Positions 1-7,536 of a stretch of 18,464 nt of DNA are shown here, piece by piece; the first letter of the stretch is position 1; every line of letters begins with the position of its first letter. The notes below the pieces were generated by a model. That model worked only from the letters and a program-made list of their open reading frames with translations, was not told the DNA's origin and ran no database searches. The translations under genes were made by a program, and so were the position numbers. This DNA comes from JBOHCT01 sp050699055 (lineage in GTDB: Bacteria; Actinomycetota; Actinomycetes; Streptosporangiales; JBOHCT01). The stretch is from the NCBI GenBank assembly GCA_050699055.1, contig JBOHCT010000074.1, positions 1 to 18,464 on the forward strand, in the 5' to 3' direction.

Positions 1-1
1 C

Positions 2-709
2 AGTCCGTGTCGGCCGCTCGCCCTCGACGGCGTCGACCTGCGGTTGCCCCCCGGCCGGCGGGTCGCGCTGGTCGGGGCGAGCGGCTCTGGGAAGAGCACG
101 CTGCTCGCCGTCCTGATGCGTTTCGTCGGCATCGAGTCGGGTCGTGTCACGGCGGACGGCGTCGACCTGGCCGCGTACGCCGGCGACGACGTGCGCCGCC
201 TTGTTCGCGGCGTCACCCAGGACGCGCACGTCTTCCACACCAGCATCCGCGAGAACCTCCGGCTCGCTCGCCCCGACGCCACCCAGGAACAGCTGACGGC
301 CGCGGCCCGCCGGGCGAGGCTTCTCGACTGGATCGAGTGGCTGCCGGACGGGTGGGAGACGGCCGTCGGCGACGACGGTCGGCAGCTGTCCGGTGGCCAG
401 CGCCAGCGTCTCCTGCTGGCGCGGGCGCTGCTCGCCGACCCGCCGGTGCTGGTACTCGACGAACCGACGGAGGGGCTGGACACCGCGACCGCCGACATGG
501 TGCTCGCCGACATCCTCGGCGCGACCCGAGGCCGGGCCGTCGTCCTCGTCACGCACCGGCTCACCGGCCTCGACACCGTCGACGAGGTGGTCGTCATGGA
601 CGCGGGTCGCGTCGTCCAGCGGGGTCCGCACCACACGCTGCTCGCCGGCCCCGGCCCGTATCGCGACATGTGGGAAACGGAACGGCTGACGGAGAGAGCA
701 CTGTCGTGA
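2..709 (+). CDS. cydC: CydC-type thiol/heme ABC exporter, ATP-binding C-terminal part (5' truncated by window edge)
   Basis: The nucleotide-binding domain and C-terminus of an ABC exporter subunit; the frame is open from base 2, so the transmembrane part lies left of the window. About 235 residues are visible. In visible numbering: Walker A GASGSGKST (25-33), Q-loop VTQD (about 71-74), signature LSGGQRQR (129-136), Walker B VLVLDEP (149-155) and H-loop VTHR. The DEPTEGLD stretch after Walker B and the VTHRL.GL tail match CydC better than other exporters. In the known family, CydC pairs with CydD to export cysteine/glutathione to the cell exterior, and it is needed for assembly of cytochrome bd oxidase. 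By inference cydD, and perhaps cydAB, lie upstream. The gene converges with the epimerase, with only 3 nt between the stops, so neither has a long 3' UTR. A CydD or CydDC fusion is less likely but not excluded. Confidence 0.85.
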   Translation, partial: SPCRPLALDGVDLRLPPGRRVALVGASGSGKSTLLAVLMRFVGIESGRVTADGVDLAAYAGDDVRRLVRGVTQDAHVFHTSIRENLRLARPDATQEQLTAAARRARLLDWIEWLPDGWETAVGDDGRQLSGGQRQRLLLARALLADPPVLVLDEPTEGLDTATADMVLADILGATRGRAVVLVTHRLTGLDTVDEVVVMDAGRVVQRGPHHTLLAGPGPYRDMWETERLTERALS

Positions 710-712
710 TCC

Positions 713-2119
713 TCAGCTGGATGTACGCCCGAGGACGTGGCGAAGCGCGCTGTCGAGGTCGCGCTGCCGGAAGGCGTACCCGCTCGCCTCGGCACGCTCG
801 GGCAACACGCGCTGGTCCGCGAACGCCGTCTCCTCCGCACCCTCGGGGCTGAGCAGTACGCTCGGACCGATCTTGGGGACCGGGAGGAGCGCCGGCCGTC
901 GCACCACACGGCCGAGGGTGCGGGTGTACTCGGCGTTGGTCACCGGGATCGGGGCGGTCCCGTTCACGGCTCCGTGTAGGTCGGGCGTCGTCAGAGCGTG
1001 GTGGAAGATCCCGACGATGTCGTCGATGCCGATCCAGCTCGTCCACTGCCGGCCGGATCCGAGCGGCCCGCCAAGCCCGAGCCAGAAGAGCGGCAGTTGC
1101 AGCTGGAGCGTACCTCCACGCGGCGATTGGACGACACCCGTCCGCACGTGCACGACCCGGATGCCCGCCTCCCGCGCGGGGTCGGCGGCGCCCTCCCACG
1201 CGCGGACGAGATCCGCGAGGAACCCGCCGCCCGACGCCGCGTCCTCGGTGAGCGTCTCGCCACCGCGGTCATGGCCGTAGTAGCCGATCGCCGACCCACA
1301 CACCAGGACGCGCGGCCCATCCGGCATGTGCGCGAGGGTCTCGGCGAGCAGGCGGGTACCGGAAACGCGGCTGTCCCTGATCCGCCGCTTGCGCTCCTCC
1401 GTCCAGTACCCGCTTCCGATCGGGGCACCCGCCAAGGTGACGACCGCGTCGACCCCTCGTAGGCCCTCGGCGTCGATCGTGCCGCCGATAGGGTCCCAGA
1501 AAACCTCGTCGGGCGCGGACGGGAGCCGGCGCACGAGCCGGGTCACGCGGTGTCCACCGGAGGCCAGGAACGCGGCGAGCGCCGAACCGATCAGCCCGCT
1601 GGACCCTGTCACGGCCACGTGCATCGGCGACCCGCCCCGGTCGCGCGCCCGCCGATGAGCGGCGACATCGCCCTGTAGCTGACGGTGCCGGTACGCGAGC
1701 ATCCGCTCCACCCGGCGGTGTACCAGCGCGGTACCGACGTCGCCGACACGGGCCAAAGGCAGTGCGTACGTCACCTCGTCGGTGACCAGCGTGCGGGACC
1801 CGTCGAGCGCCGCGAAGCCGTGCCGGTGCTCCCACCAGGCGAACGGCCCTGACACCTGGACGTCACGGAACTCCGTGGGAGGGTCATAGGCGATGTGCTC
1901 GGCCACCCAGCGCAGCGGCAGCGGGCCGGGGATCCGGGCGCGGAAGACCGTCTTGCTGCCAGGCTCCAGGCTCGGCGCCGCCCGCTCGACCGTGATCGGC
2001 TCCCACGGCGGCGTCAGCCGCTCGATCGCCCCCGGGCGCTCGTGCCAGGCGAAGACCTCCTCGACCGGCGCGTCGATCACGCTCTTGCGCGCGAGCCTGC
2101 GCCGTGCTGATGGGCCCAT
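713..2119 (-). CDS. SRPBCC domain fused to TIGR01777 family NAD(P)-dependent epimerase
   Basis: A 468-residue fusion. Residues 1 to about 160 resemble an SRPBCC/START-like ligand-binding domain (opening with a RKSVIDAPVEEVFAWH-type strand). Residues 166-468 form an extended short-chain dehydrogenase-like epimerase of the TIGR01777/YfcH type: Rossmann motif TGSSGLIG (171-178), SAIGYYG (276-282) with the tyrosine pair typical of the family, SWIGIDD (361-367), and a C-terminal DUF1731-like tail (about 415-465). The substrate of this family is unknown; 'sugar nucleotide epimerase' is only a label. The ATG is preceded by a good AAGGAG with 6 nt spacing, which fixes the start. It lies 27 nt downstream of ligB on the same strand, so the two are probably cotranscribed. 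The SRPBCC fusion suggests a hydrophobic or isoprenoid-like substrate delivered in cis, which is inference. Confidence 0.88.
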   Translation of the reverse strand: MGPSARRRLARKSVIDAPVEEVFAWHERPGAIERLTPPWEPITVERAAPSLEPGSKTVFRARIPGPLPLRWVAEHIAYDPPTEFRDVQVSGPFAWWEHRHGFAALDGSRTLVTDEVTYALPLARVGDVGTALVHRRVERMLAYRHRQLQGDVAAHRRARDRGGSPMHVAVTGSSGLIGSALAAFLASGGHRVTRLVRRLPSAPDEVFWDPIGGTIDAEGLRGVDAVVTLAGAPIGSGYWTEERKRRIRDSRVSGTRLLAETLAHMPDGPRVLVCGSAIGYYGHDRGGETLTEDAASGGGFLADLVRAWEGAADPAREAGIRVVHVRTGVVQSPRGGTLQLQLPLFWLGLGGPLGSGRQWTSWIGIDDIVGIFHHALTTPDLHGAVNGTAPIPVTNAEYTRTLGRVVRRPALLPVPKIGPSVLLSPEGAEETAFADQRVLPERAEASGYAFRQRDLDSALRHVLGRTSS

Positions 2120-2146
2120 CTGAGACTCCTTCCGTCGTCACCCGCC

Positions 2147-3667
2147 CTAGCCGCCGCTGATCGCGCGCACCGTGTCGATCGTGTCCGCCTCGTCGGGTCG
2201 CTTGTCCTCCCGGTAACGCAGCACCCTGGCGAAACGCAGCGCAAGCCCGCCCGGATAACGAGGGCTCGTCTGGACACCGTCGAAGGCGACCTCGACGACG
2301 AGCTCGGGGCGTACGTACACGATCCAGCTGTCGCGGGACACCTCGAGCGCGAGCAGCCGCTCGGTCTGCCAGGCGAGCATCGCGTCAGTCATCCCCTTGA
2401 ACGTCTTGCCGAGCATGACGTGACCGCCGGACTCGTCGCGCGTACCGAGATGGACGTTGCTGAGCCAGCCCCGCCGACGCCCGTGTCCCCACTCCGCCGC
2501 GAGCACCACGAGATCAAGCGTGTGGCGCGGCTTGACCTTGATCCATCCCGCGCCGCGCCGTCCGGCGACGTACGGCGTGTCCAACGACTTGACGACGACG
2601 CCCTCGTGTTCCCTGGCGGTCGCGTCCCGGAAGAAGTCCCTCGCGTCCTCGGCGTCGTCTGTGACGACCCTGGGGGTGCGCAGGCCGTCGGGGGCGAACC
2701 GCGCCAGCACGGCGTAGCGCTCCCTCCCCGGCCGGCCGAGCAGATCGTCGCCGTCCGCGTGGAGGATGTCGAAGACGAACGGGGTGAGCGGGTGACTGGT
2801 CCGCACGGCCTCGACGTCGCGGCGATTGCTGACCCGTCCCGATGTCACCTGGAACGGGTAGGGCCGGCCGTCGTCGCCCAGCGCCAGCACCTCGCCGTCG
2901 AGCACGATCGCCCGCACCGGGAGCGCCAGCGCCGCCTCGGCCACCTCCGGCACCCGCGCGGTGATGTCGTCGAGGCTGCGGCTGAAGACGCGGACGTCCG
3001 ACCCGTCGCGGTGGACCTGCATGCGTACGCCGTCGAGCTTCCACTCCACCGCCGCCGGGCAGATGCGCTCGAAGGCGGCGTCGATGGTGTCAGCGCTCTG
3101 GGCGAGCATGGGCCGCAGCGGGCGACCCACCTCGAGCCTGAACGCCGCGAGACCGGCGGCGCCGTGGCGCAGCACCGCCTGGGCGACCGGGCCGAGCGCG
3201 CCGCGGAGCATGACCGCCTGGCGGACAGCGTCAGCGCGCACGTCGGCTGCCCGCGCGACCGCCTCCACCATCACCGCGTCCAGCGCCCCCTGCCGGAGCT
3301 CCCCGACCATCAGGGGGATCAGGAATCCCTGCTCAGCTCCTGTCGCCCTGCCGAGGAGGTCGGTGAGCTGCTGGCGACGCTGCCGCTGCGACCCCGGACC
3401 GGAGAGGCTCTCCATGCGCGCAAAGGCCTCGTCGACCTCGCGCACCGTGAGAGTCGCCGCCGCCGCGGCGCCCGGCACATCGCGGAACGCGGCGTACCCG
3501 ACGCCGATCTGGCGCTGGCGCGGCTCCCCGGACAGAAACGCCACGACGATCTCCACGTCGTCCGGGCGTGCCTGGCGGAGGCACTCGGCGAGCCGCGCGA
3601 CCTTCTCCAGGCGTGCCGACGAGGCGGCGACGTCGGCGGACGCCTCTGCGATGTGGGCGAGCAACAC
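2147..3667 (-). CDS. ligB: ATP-dependent DNA ligase, LigB-type
   Basis: 506 residues, essentially the length of mycobacterial LigB (about 507). The order is an N-terminal DNA-binding domain (1-180), the adenylation domain and an OB-fold domain (about 385-506). The adenylation motif EWKLDGVR places the AMP-accepting lysine at K210. Motif IV EGVVVK (355-360) and motif V WIKVKP (375-380) are intact, so the protein looks catalytically competent. It seals nicks in duplex DNA using ATP; in actinobacteria it is an accessory enzyme beside the NAD-dependent LigA and is associated with repair. The start GTG at 3667 has no Shine-Dalgarno but sits 6 nt after GACAAT, a -10-like hexamer, consistent with a leaderless transcript. 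The upstream region carries two copies of a CCGAAAGCC repeat. It is followed by the SRPBCC/epimerase gene in a probable two-gene operon. Confidence 0.93.
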   Translation of the reverse strand: MLLAHIAEASADVAASSARLEKVARLAECLRQARPDDVEIVVAFLSGEPRQRQIGVGYAAFRDVPGAAAAATLTVREVDEAFARMESLSGPGSQRQRRQQLTDLLGRATGAEQGFLIPLMVGELRQGALDAVMVEAVARAADVRADAVRQAVMLRGALGPVAQAVLRHGAAGLAAFRLEVGRPLRPMLAQSADTIDAAFERICPAAVEWKLDGVRMQVHRDGSDVRVFSRSLDDITARVPEVAEAALALPVRAIVLDGEVLALGDDGRPYPFQVTSGRVSNRRDVEAVRTSHPLTPFVFDILHADGDDLLGRPGRERYAVLARFAPDGLRTPRVVTDDAEDARDFFRDATAREHEGVVVKSLDTPYVAGRRGAGWIKVKPRHTLDLVVLAAEWGHGRRRGWLSNVHLGTRDESGGHVMLGKTFKGMTDAMLAWQTERLLALEVSRDSWIVYVRPELVVEVAFDGVQTSPRYPGGLALRFARVLRYREDKRPDEADTIDTVRAISGG

Positions 3668-3673
3668 GGCTCA

Positions 3674-3679
3674 ATTGTC
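3674..3679 (-). promoter_or_regulatory. Putative -10 of ligB (GACAAT), leaderless arrangement
   Basis: On the minus strand GACAAT ends 6 nt before the GTG start of ligB, and no purine-rich ribosome-binding site is present. GTGACA lies 16 nt upstream as a possible -35. The hexamer departs from TANNNT at its first base, so this is weaker than the other leaderless candidates in the window. Confidence 0.4.
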
Positions 3680-3710
3680 GCCGAAAGCCCCGTCATGTCA
3701 CCGAAAGCCC
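3677..3710. repeat. Two 14-bp direct repeats, GTC(G/A)CCGAAAGCCC, period 20
   Basis: Copies at 3677-3690 and 3697-3710 share CCGAAAGCCC exactly and are 20 bp apart, between the ligB start and the stop of the next gene. Read on the minus strand they are GGGCTTTCGG followed by TGAC or CGAC, immediately upstream of ligB. A related core occurs three times at 10848-10889. The repeat may overlap the ligB promoter: the minus strand reads GTGACA, then 16 nt, then GACAAT. Confidence 0.8.
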
Positions 3711-3743
3711 TCTCATAACCGTTGGCCAGGGCCCTGCCACCCG

Positions 3744-4625
3744 TCACGATCCGGGCGAAGTGAACCACGAGTTGCCCGCCGAGAACAGGTACCGGTCGGC
3801 TATGTGGTTGAGTACCCGACGGGCCTCCCGGAAGCTCTCCGCGACCTCAGACACGACCGCGAGCCCCGCGGAGCGGACCGCGACGAGGTCACAGGCCTGC
3901 CGGTACCACCGCCGCCCCAGGTACTCGAAGAGCTGGATCGTGGGAGCGGCGGCGAGCTCCTCGCGCTCGTCCATACCTATCCCCGCCACCCGTACCAGCC
4001 GTCCGGCATCAACGAGCCCCAAGGCGTGGGTACGGGTGTACTCGGGGAACACCCCCGCGAGAAACAACGTCACGTCGCCGAGCCTTCGGTAGACGCCGGG
4101 ACGCTCCGCCTCGGGCAACGCCTCCGCCAGACCCGCCAGCCGAACCGGGTCGAGCTCGCTGTAACGCCGCGGGCGAGGACCGTGCGGCGTGTTCGTCCAG
4201 TACCTTCCGCTCGCCACCCGCGAGAACGACGCGAGCAGCTCGGCGAGGAACAGTCGCCGACCCGGCCCCTCGAGGAAAGTGCGCAGCTGGTGGGCGTCGA
4301 ACACGGGCACTCCCGCTCGTCCCTCCGCGCGCTCGGGGACGTAGCTGACATCCGCCAGGTCGGTGGACGCGCGGTGAACCGCCACCGCGAACACCAGGAA
4401 GGGCGAAACCTCGACGAGCTCACTCACGCCACGAAACCCGGCCGAACCGCGATCACCGAACAGGCTCTCGAACACCTCGGGCCGCGCGACGAGTCCGGGG
4501 ACCCTGCCTGGACGCCGCCGCAAACCCTCCGGTGCCTCGGCGACCCTTCCCGCCCGGGCGAGCAACGCGAGATCGGCGTCGGTCAGATGTTCGACGTACC
4601 CTCTACCGACCGGGTCATCGCCCAT
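3744..4625 (-). CDS. Conserved-looking hypothetical protein, 293 aa
   Basis: I do not recognise the family. The 293-residue product is soluble-looking: no signal peptide, no clear membrane segment and no known catalytic motif. It is rich in Leu, Arg, Glu and Ala, with several predicted helices. The N-terminal part reads like a helical domain (YVEHLTDADLALLARAGRV) with SPFLVFAVAVH near residues 73-83. The C-terminal half contains EREELAAAPTIQLFEYLGRRWYR followed by a long helix and the ending LFSAGNSWFTSPGS; the pattern of Trp, Tyr and His residues is consistent with a real folded protein. Third-position GC is high on this strand and the frame is open over its full length. The ATG lies 6 nt after TACCGT, a TANNNT -10 element, so the mRNA is probably leaderless and this start is well supported. 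The neighbours give no functional clue. Confidence 0.72.
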   Translation of the reverse strand: MGDDPVGRGYVEHLTDADLALLARAGRVAEAPEGLRRRPGRVPGLVARPEVFESLFGDRGSAGFRGVSELVEVSPFLVFAVAVHRASTDLADVSYVPERAEGRAGVPVFDAHQLRTFLEGPGRRLFLAELLASFSRVASGRYWTNTPHGPRPRRYSELDPVRLAGLAEALPEAERPGVYRRLGDVTLFLAGVFPEYTRTHALGLVDAGRLVRVAGIGMDEREELAAAPTIQLFEYLGRRWYRQACDLVAVRSAGLAVVSEVAESFREARRVLNHIADRYLFSAGNSWFTSPGS

Positions 4626-4631
4626 ACAGCA

Positions 4632-4637
4632 ACGGTA
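4632..4637 (-). promoter_or_regulatory. -10 element TACCGT of the 293-aa hypothetical gene (leaderless)
   Basis: Minus-strand TACCGT is followed by TGCTGT and then ATG. The 6-nt distance from the end of the hexamer to the start codon means transcription should begin at or next to the ATG. Confidence 0.6.
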
Positions 4638-4704
4638 CCCTTGCCCGCCGGTTTCGAAGAGCGACGCCCTGTCCTGCCCGTCCGGACGCGTGCGACACCG
4701 CGGA

Positions 4705-5133
4705 TCAATGTCTTCCTCGCCCGCGCCACCGCGGGAAGCGGCGTCCCCGATGTCCCCTATGTCCCCGCAGGCGAGGACCCCACAGCACGAACGCCGCCGC
4801 CGCCATGGCGAGGGGAGCGGTCAGCAGGAACACACCCACGCTCACGACAAGTCCGGCCGCCCCGGCGACGACGATGAGCACGAGAAGCGCCGCGCGCCCG
4901 GGCGTCGAGGGCCGCGGTCCCCATGCTTGGGTACGGCGGTCAGGCGGCGAGGGAGGCCGTACGGATGCGGCCGGCGCGGCCGGCGCGGGGGGCGCGGGGG
5001 GCGAGTCGGCGACGCTCTTCGTCTCGTCAAGCCGGCCGGATGCCTGCGTCACCCTGCTGACGAAATCCGGATCTGTGGCGAGCTGCCGTTCGATCTCCTG
5101 CCAGACCTCGCGTTCGTGTACCGACAGACTCAT
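4705..5133 (-). CDS. DUF3040 domain membrane protein
   Basis: A 142-residue actinobacterial small membrane protein. The N-terminus MSLSVHEREVWQEIERQL is the amphipathic helix characteristic of DUF3040, followed by DPDF. A Pro/Ala linker (about 46-62) is encoded by a low-complexity GC run at 4955-5000. Two closely spaced hydrophobic segments follow (about residues 81-98 and 100-118) and the tail is Arg/Gly/His-rich. The linker and tail are unusual for the usually shorter, Asp-rich members, but the N-terminal signature is clear. The function of the family is unknown; an envelope-associated role is likely from its topology. The ATG at 5133 was chosen because GGGAGG lies 8-9 nt upstream; the GTG at 5142, three codons earlier, overlaps that ribosome-binding site. 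Confidence 0.82.
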   Translation of the reverse strand: MSLSVHEREVWQEIERQLATDPDFVSRVTQASGRLDETKSVADSPPAPPAPAAPAASVRPPSPPDRRTQAWGPRPSTPGRAALLVLIVVAGAAGLVVSVGVFLLTAPLAMAAAAFVLWGPRLRGHRGHRGRRFPRWRGRGRH

Positions 5134-5168
5134 CGCCGCCACCTCCCGTCACCTACCCTCACACAAGT

Positions 5169-5195
5169 GTCTACCCGCGGGAACCCGGGATAGAC
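5169..5195. promoter_or_regulatory. Nested inverted repeat between DUF3040 gene and M20 gene
   Basis: Arms GTCTACCCG (5169-5177) and CGGGATAGAC (5186-5195) are complementary apart from one unpaired base. Inside are two perfect palindromes, CCCGCGGG (5174-5181) and CCCGGG (5184-5189). It lies 36 nt upstream of the DUF3040 start and 53 nt downstream of the M20 stop. It could be an operator or a GC-rich hairpin terminating M20 transcription. No T-tract follows. Confidence 0.4.
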
Positions 5196-5247
5196 GCGGA
5201 CCTTCCGTGATCCCCGGTCTTTGGTCGCCAGCGACCGTTCGGCCGTC

Positions 5248-6513
5248 TCACCGCACACCGAGCCACGCGCAGGCCGCGACAACGAGCGCGCGCACTCCCT
5301 CCCGCAGCGTGGGCTGGATGAGCGGGGCGAAGTACGGCGAGTGGTTAGTGGGTACGTCCTCCGCCAGCCGCCCTGCCGCCTGGGCGGCCGCGTAGGCGTC
5401 AGGGTCACCTCCGCCAAAGAACCAGAACACCGACGGCGCCCCGGCCTCCGTGCCGAAGCGCCCGAAATCCTCGCTGCCCGCCTTCGGCTCCAGCTCATGG
5501 ACGCGGTCATGGCCGAAAACGTCCCCGAACGCGACGCTGAGGCGGGCCGCGGCCTCGGGATCGTTGTACGTCAGCGGAAAGGAATGGATGGTGGAGAACT
5601 CGGGGGGTCTGATGGCTCCGGACGCCTCGGCTTCGGCGCGGACCACACGCTCGATGGCGGCAAGGACACGCGAGCGCACGGTCGGCTCGAACGTGCGCAC
5701 GTTGACCTTCAGCTCCGCCTCGCCCGGAATGATGTTCTCCTTGGTGCCGGCCTCGATGGACCCGACCGTCACGACGGCCCTGTCCTTGGGGGCCACCTCA
5801 CGCGACACGATCGTCTGTAGCCGAAGGACGGCGGCCGCGGCCATGACGACCGGGTCGATGCTCGACTCCGGCTGGGAGCCATGGGAGCCGCGGCCGATCA
5901 GCCGGATCCGCAGGCTGTCGGCGGCCGCCATGGCGACGCCGGCACGGATGTCGAGCGCGCCGACGGGTCGCGGCCCGACATGCTGTCCGAGGACGACGTC
6001 GGGGCGCGGGAAGCGGTCGAGCATCCCGTCGTCGATCATCGCCTGCGCACCCGCAGCCGTTTCCTCAGCGGGCTGGAAGACGGCCACGAGCGTGCCACGC
6101 CACCGGTCCCGGTGCCTGGCGAGCAGGGTGACGGCGCCGAGCAGACACGCCATGTGCATGTCGTGACCGCACGCGTGCATGACAGGGACCTGCCGGCCCC
6201 CCGGATCCGCCGCCACTGCCTCGCTCGCGTACGGCAGCCCCGTCCGCTCCGCCACAGGAAGCGCGTCCATGTCGGCCCGCAGCAGCACGACGGGTCCCTC
6301 GTCGCCCCGCAGCACCCCGACAACGCCGGTACCACCGACACCCGTGGTGACCTCGAGACCGGCGTCGGCGAGCCGACGGGCCACCTCGGCGGCGGTCCGG
6401 GTCTCCCGCATCGACAGCTCGGGGTGGGTGTGCAGGTCTCGATAGATCTCTTCGAGGTCGGGTACGAGCCTGTCGATACCCGCGAGGATCGCGCACGCCG
6501 TCTCGCCGGCCAT
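5248..6513 (-). CDS. M20 family amidohydrolase (candidate N-succinyl/N-acyl-L-amino acid hydrolase)
   Basis: A 421-residue M20D-type metallo-amidohydrolase. From the chosen ATG: HPELS near residue 30, metal-binding HACGHDMH (113-120), FQPAEE (146-151) with the catalytic Glu pair, LGQHVG (about 176-181), GSEDF (346-350) and NHSPYF (390-395). A lid/dimerisation domain (about 195-310) interrupts the catalytic domain. All expected metal ligands are present. Family members hydrolyse N-acyl amino acids, hippurate or auxin conjugates. Divergent from the GNAT and racemase genes, its likely role is removing the succinyl or other acyl group from the L-amino acid (inference from context). ATG 6513 is preceded by AGGAGAGGGGAG; the upstream GTG at 6540 lacks such a site. 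There is no signal peptide, so it is cytosolic. A housekeeping aminoacylase is the alternative. Confidence 0.9.
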   Translation of the reverse strand: MAGETACAILAGIDRLVPDLEEIYRDLHTHPELSMRETRTAAEVARRLADAGLEVTTGVGGTGVVGVLRGDEGPVVLLRADMDALPVAERTGLPYASEAVAADPGGRQVPVMHACGHDMHMACLLGAVTLLARHRDRWRGTLVAVFQPAEETAAGAQAMIDDGMLDRFPRPDVVLGQHVGPRPVGALDIRAGVAMAAADSLRIRLIGRGSHGSQPESSIDPVVMAAAAVLRLQTIVSREVAPKDRAVVTVGSIEAGTKENIIPGEAELKVNVRTFEPTVRSRVLAAIERVVRAEAEASGAIRPPEFSTIHSFPLTYNDPEAAARLSVAFGDVFGHDRVHELEPKAGSEDFGRFGTEAGAPSVFWFFGGGDPDAYAAAQAAGRLAEDVPTNHSPYFAPLIQPTLREGVRALVVAACAWLGVR

Positions 6514-6666
6514 GGTCTCCCCTCTCCTGTGCAAGAGCACCAGCGACGCACCCGGAACTTGGCGTCCCGCACGAGCATGGCACAGAGCTCGTCCGGGATC
6601 ATGGGTCAGGATGGATGGCTACACGCGAGGAGCTTACGGGCGATGACGACAGGCGCGGCCCATGGT

Positions 6667-6672
6667 TACCGT
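6667..6672 (+). promoter_or_regulatory. -10 element TACCGT of the GNAT-racemase operon (leaderless)
   Basis: TACCGT is followed by GACTCA and then GTG at 6679. ATGACG at 6643-6648, 18 nt upstream of the hexamer, is a possible -35. This places the transcript start at the GTG, and the ATG at 6643 would then be part of the promoter. Confidence 0.55.
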
Positions 6673-6678
6673 GACTCA

Positions 6679-7536
6679 GTGACGACGTCGGAGGTGCGGA
6701 CGGTTGTCGGTGCCGCACGGGGCGAGGCCGAGCGGGCGGCCCGGGTTGCCGGCGTGCGGGTCGTGGCGCTGACCATGCCTCAGGAGGTCCGCCGGGTCCT
6801 GCCGGTGGTCGAGACCGTCTGGGGGCCGGACGTGGCACCCTCCCCGGACATCCTGCGGGCACTGGCGCACGCCGGCGCGGTCCTGCTCGCCGCGGAGGAC
6901 GCGGACGACCCCGACCGCGTGGTCGGGTTCGCGTTGGGGTTCCTCGGCTGGGCTGACGGCGTACATCTGCACTCCCACCAGGTGGGGGTACGCCCGGACC
7001 GCCAGCACGGCGGGGTCGGGTACGCGCTCAAGCTGGCCCAGCGGGCGACCTGCCTGGAACACGGCGTCACGGAGATGCGCTGGACGTACGATCCGCTGCT
7101 GGCCCGCAACGCCGCCTTCAACTTCGGCAAGCTGGGGGTGGTCGCGCGGGCGTTCCTGCCCGACTTCTACGGCCAGATGACCGACGCGATCAACGCCAGC
7201 GACGCCAGCGACAGGTTCGAGGTGTCGTGGCGGCTCGACCGAGCGATACGACCGCGCTGGGACGACGGTACCGCCGGCCGGGCGCTCGTCGCCGTCGACG
7301 GCGGCGCTCCGCACCGCACCGACGCGCCGGTACGGGCGGGAGCGCGGATGGCGCTGCCGCGCGACTACCACACGCTGCGGACCAGCGGCGATCCGCTCGC
7401 CGCGGCGTGGCGAGAGGTGGCGCGTACGGTGCTCGCGGACTGCTACGCCGCCGGCCTCACCGCGGTCGCGTTCGGCCCCCACGGGTACCGCTTCGCGCGC
7501 AAGGAGGTCGCCGACACGGAGGGAGCCGACAGGTGA
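6679..7536 (+). CDS. COG3375-type GNAT acyltransferase, candidate amino-acid N-succinyltransferase
   Basis: A 285-residue protein of the GNAT-like group often found beside OSBS/NSAR genes. The acyl-CoA-binding motif VGVRPDRQHGGVGYALKLAQR spans about 102-122 (R/Q-x-x-G-x-G type). The signature WTYDPLLARNAAFNFGKLG (about 135-153), with FLPDFYG after it, is characteristic of the COG3375 family. In Geobacillus kaustophilus a GNAT enzyme linked to NSAR succinylates D-amino acids; by context this gene is the candidate for that step. The stop overlaps the GTG of the racemase (GTGA), so translation is coupled. Start choice: GTG 6679 lies 6 nt after TACCGT, while ATG 6643, 12 codons upstream, has GAGGAG 10 nt before it and is the alternative. 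The acyl donor cannot be read from sequence. Confidence 0.8.
   Translation: MTTSEVRTVVGAARGEAERAARVAGVRVVALTMPQEVRRVLPVVETVWGPDVAPSPDILRALAHAGAVLLAAEDADDPDRVVGFALGFLGWADGVHLHSHQVGVRPDRQHGGVGYALKLAQRATCLEHGVTEMRWTYDPLLARNAAFNFGKLGVVARAFLPDFYGQMTDAINASDASDRFEVSWRLDRAIRPRWDDGTAGRALVAVDGGAPHRTDAPVRAGARMALPRDYHTLRTSGDPLAAAWREVARTVLADCYAAGLTAVAFGPHGYRFARKEVADTEGADR

Noticed and set aside
2420..4877. Long plus-strand open frames opposite ligB and the 293-aa gene
   Set aside because: Products are Arg/Pro/Ser-rich with no motifs. They are antisense shadows of GC-rich genes whose real frames have recognisable domains or good codon bias.
4955..5000. GC-rich low-complexity run as a regulatory repeat
   Set aside because: It lies inside the DUF3040 gene and encodes its Pro/Ala linker.
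6571..6592. Inverted repeat ACGAGC...GCTCGT between the M20 and GNAT genes as operator
   Set aside because: Only 6-bp arms with a 10-nt spacer, easily expected by chance at this GC content.
5881..6642. In-frame upstream extension of the GNAT gene
   Set aside because: It overlaps the M20 gene on the opposite strand, has antisense-like composition, and family length plus the leaderless motif place the start at 6679.
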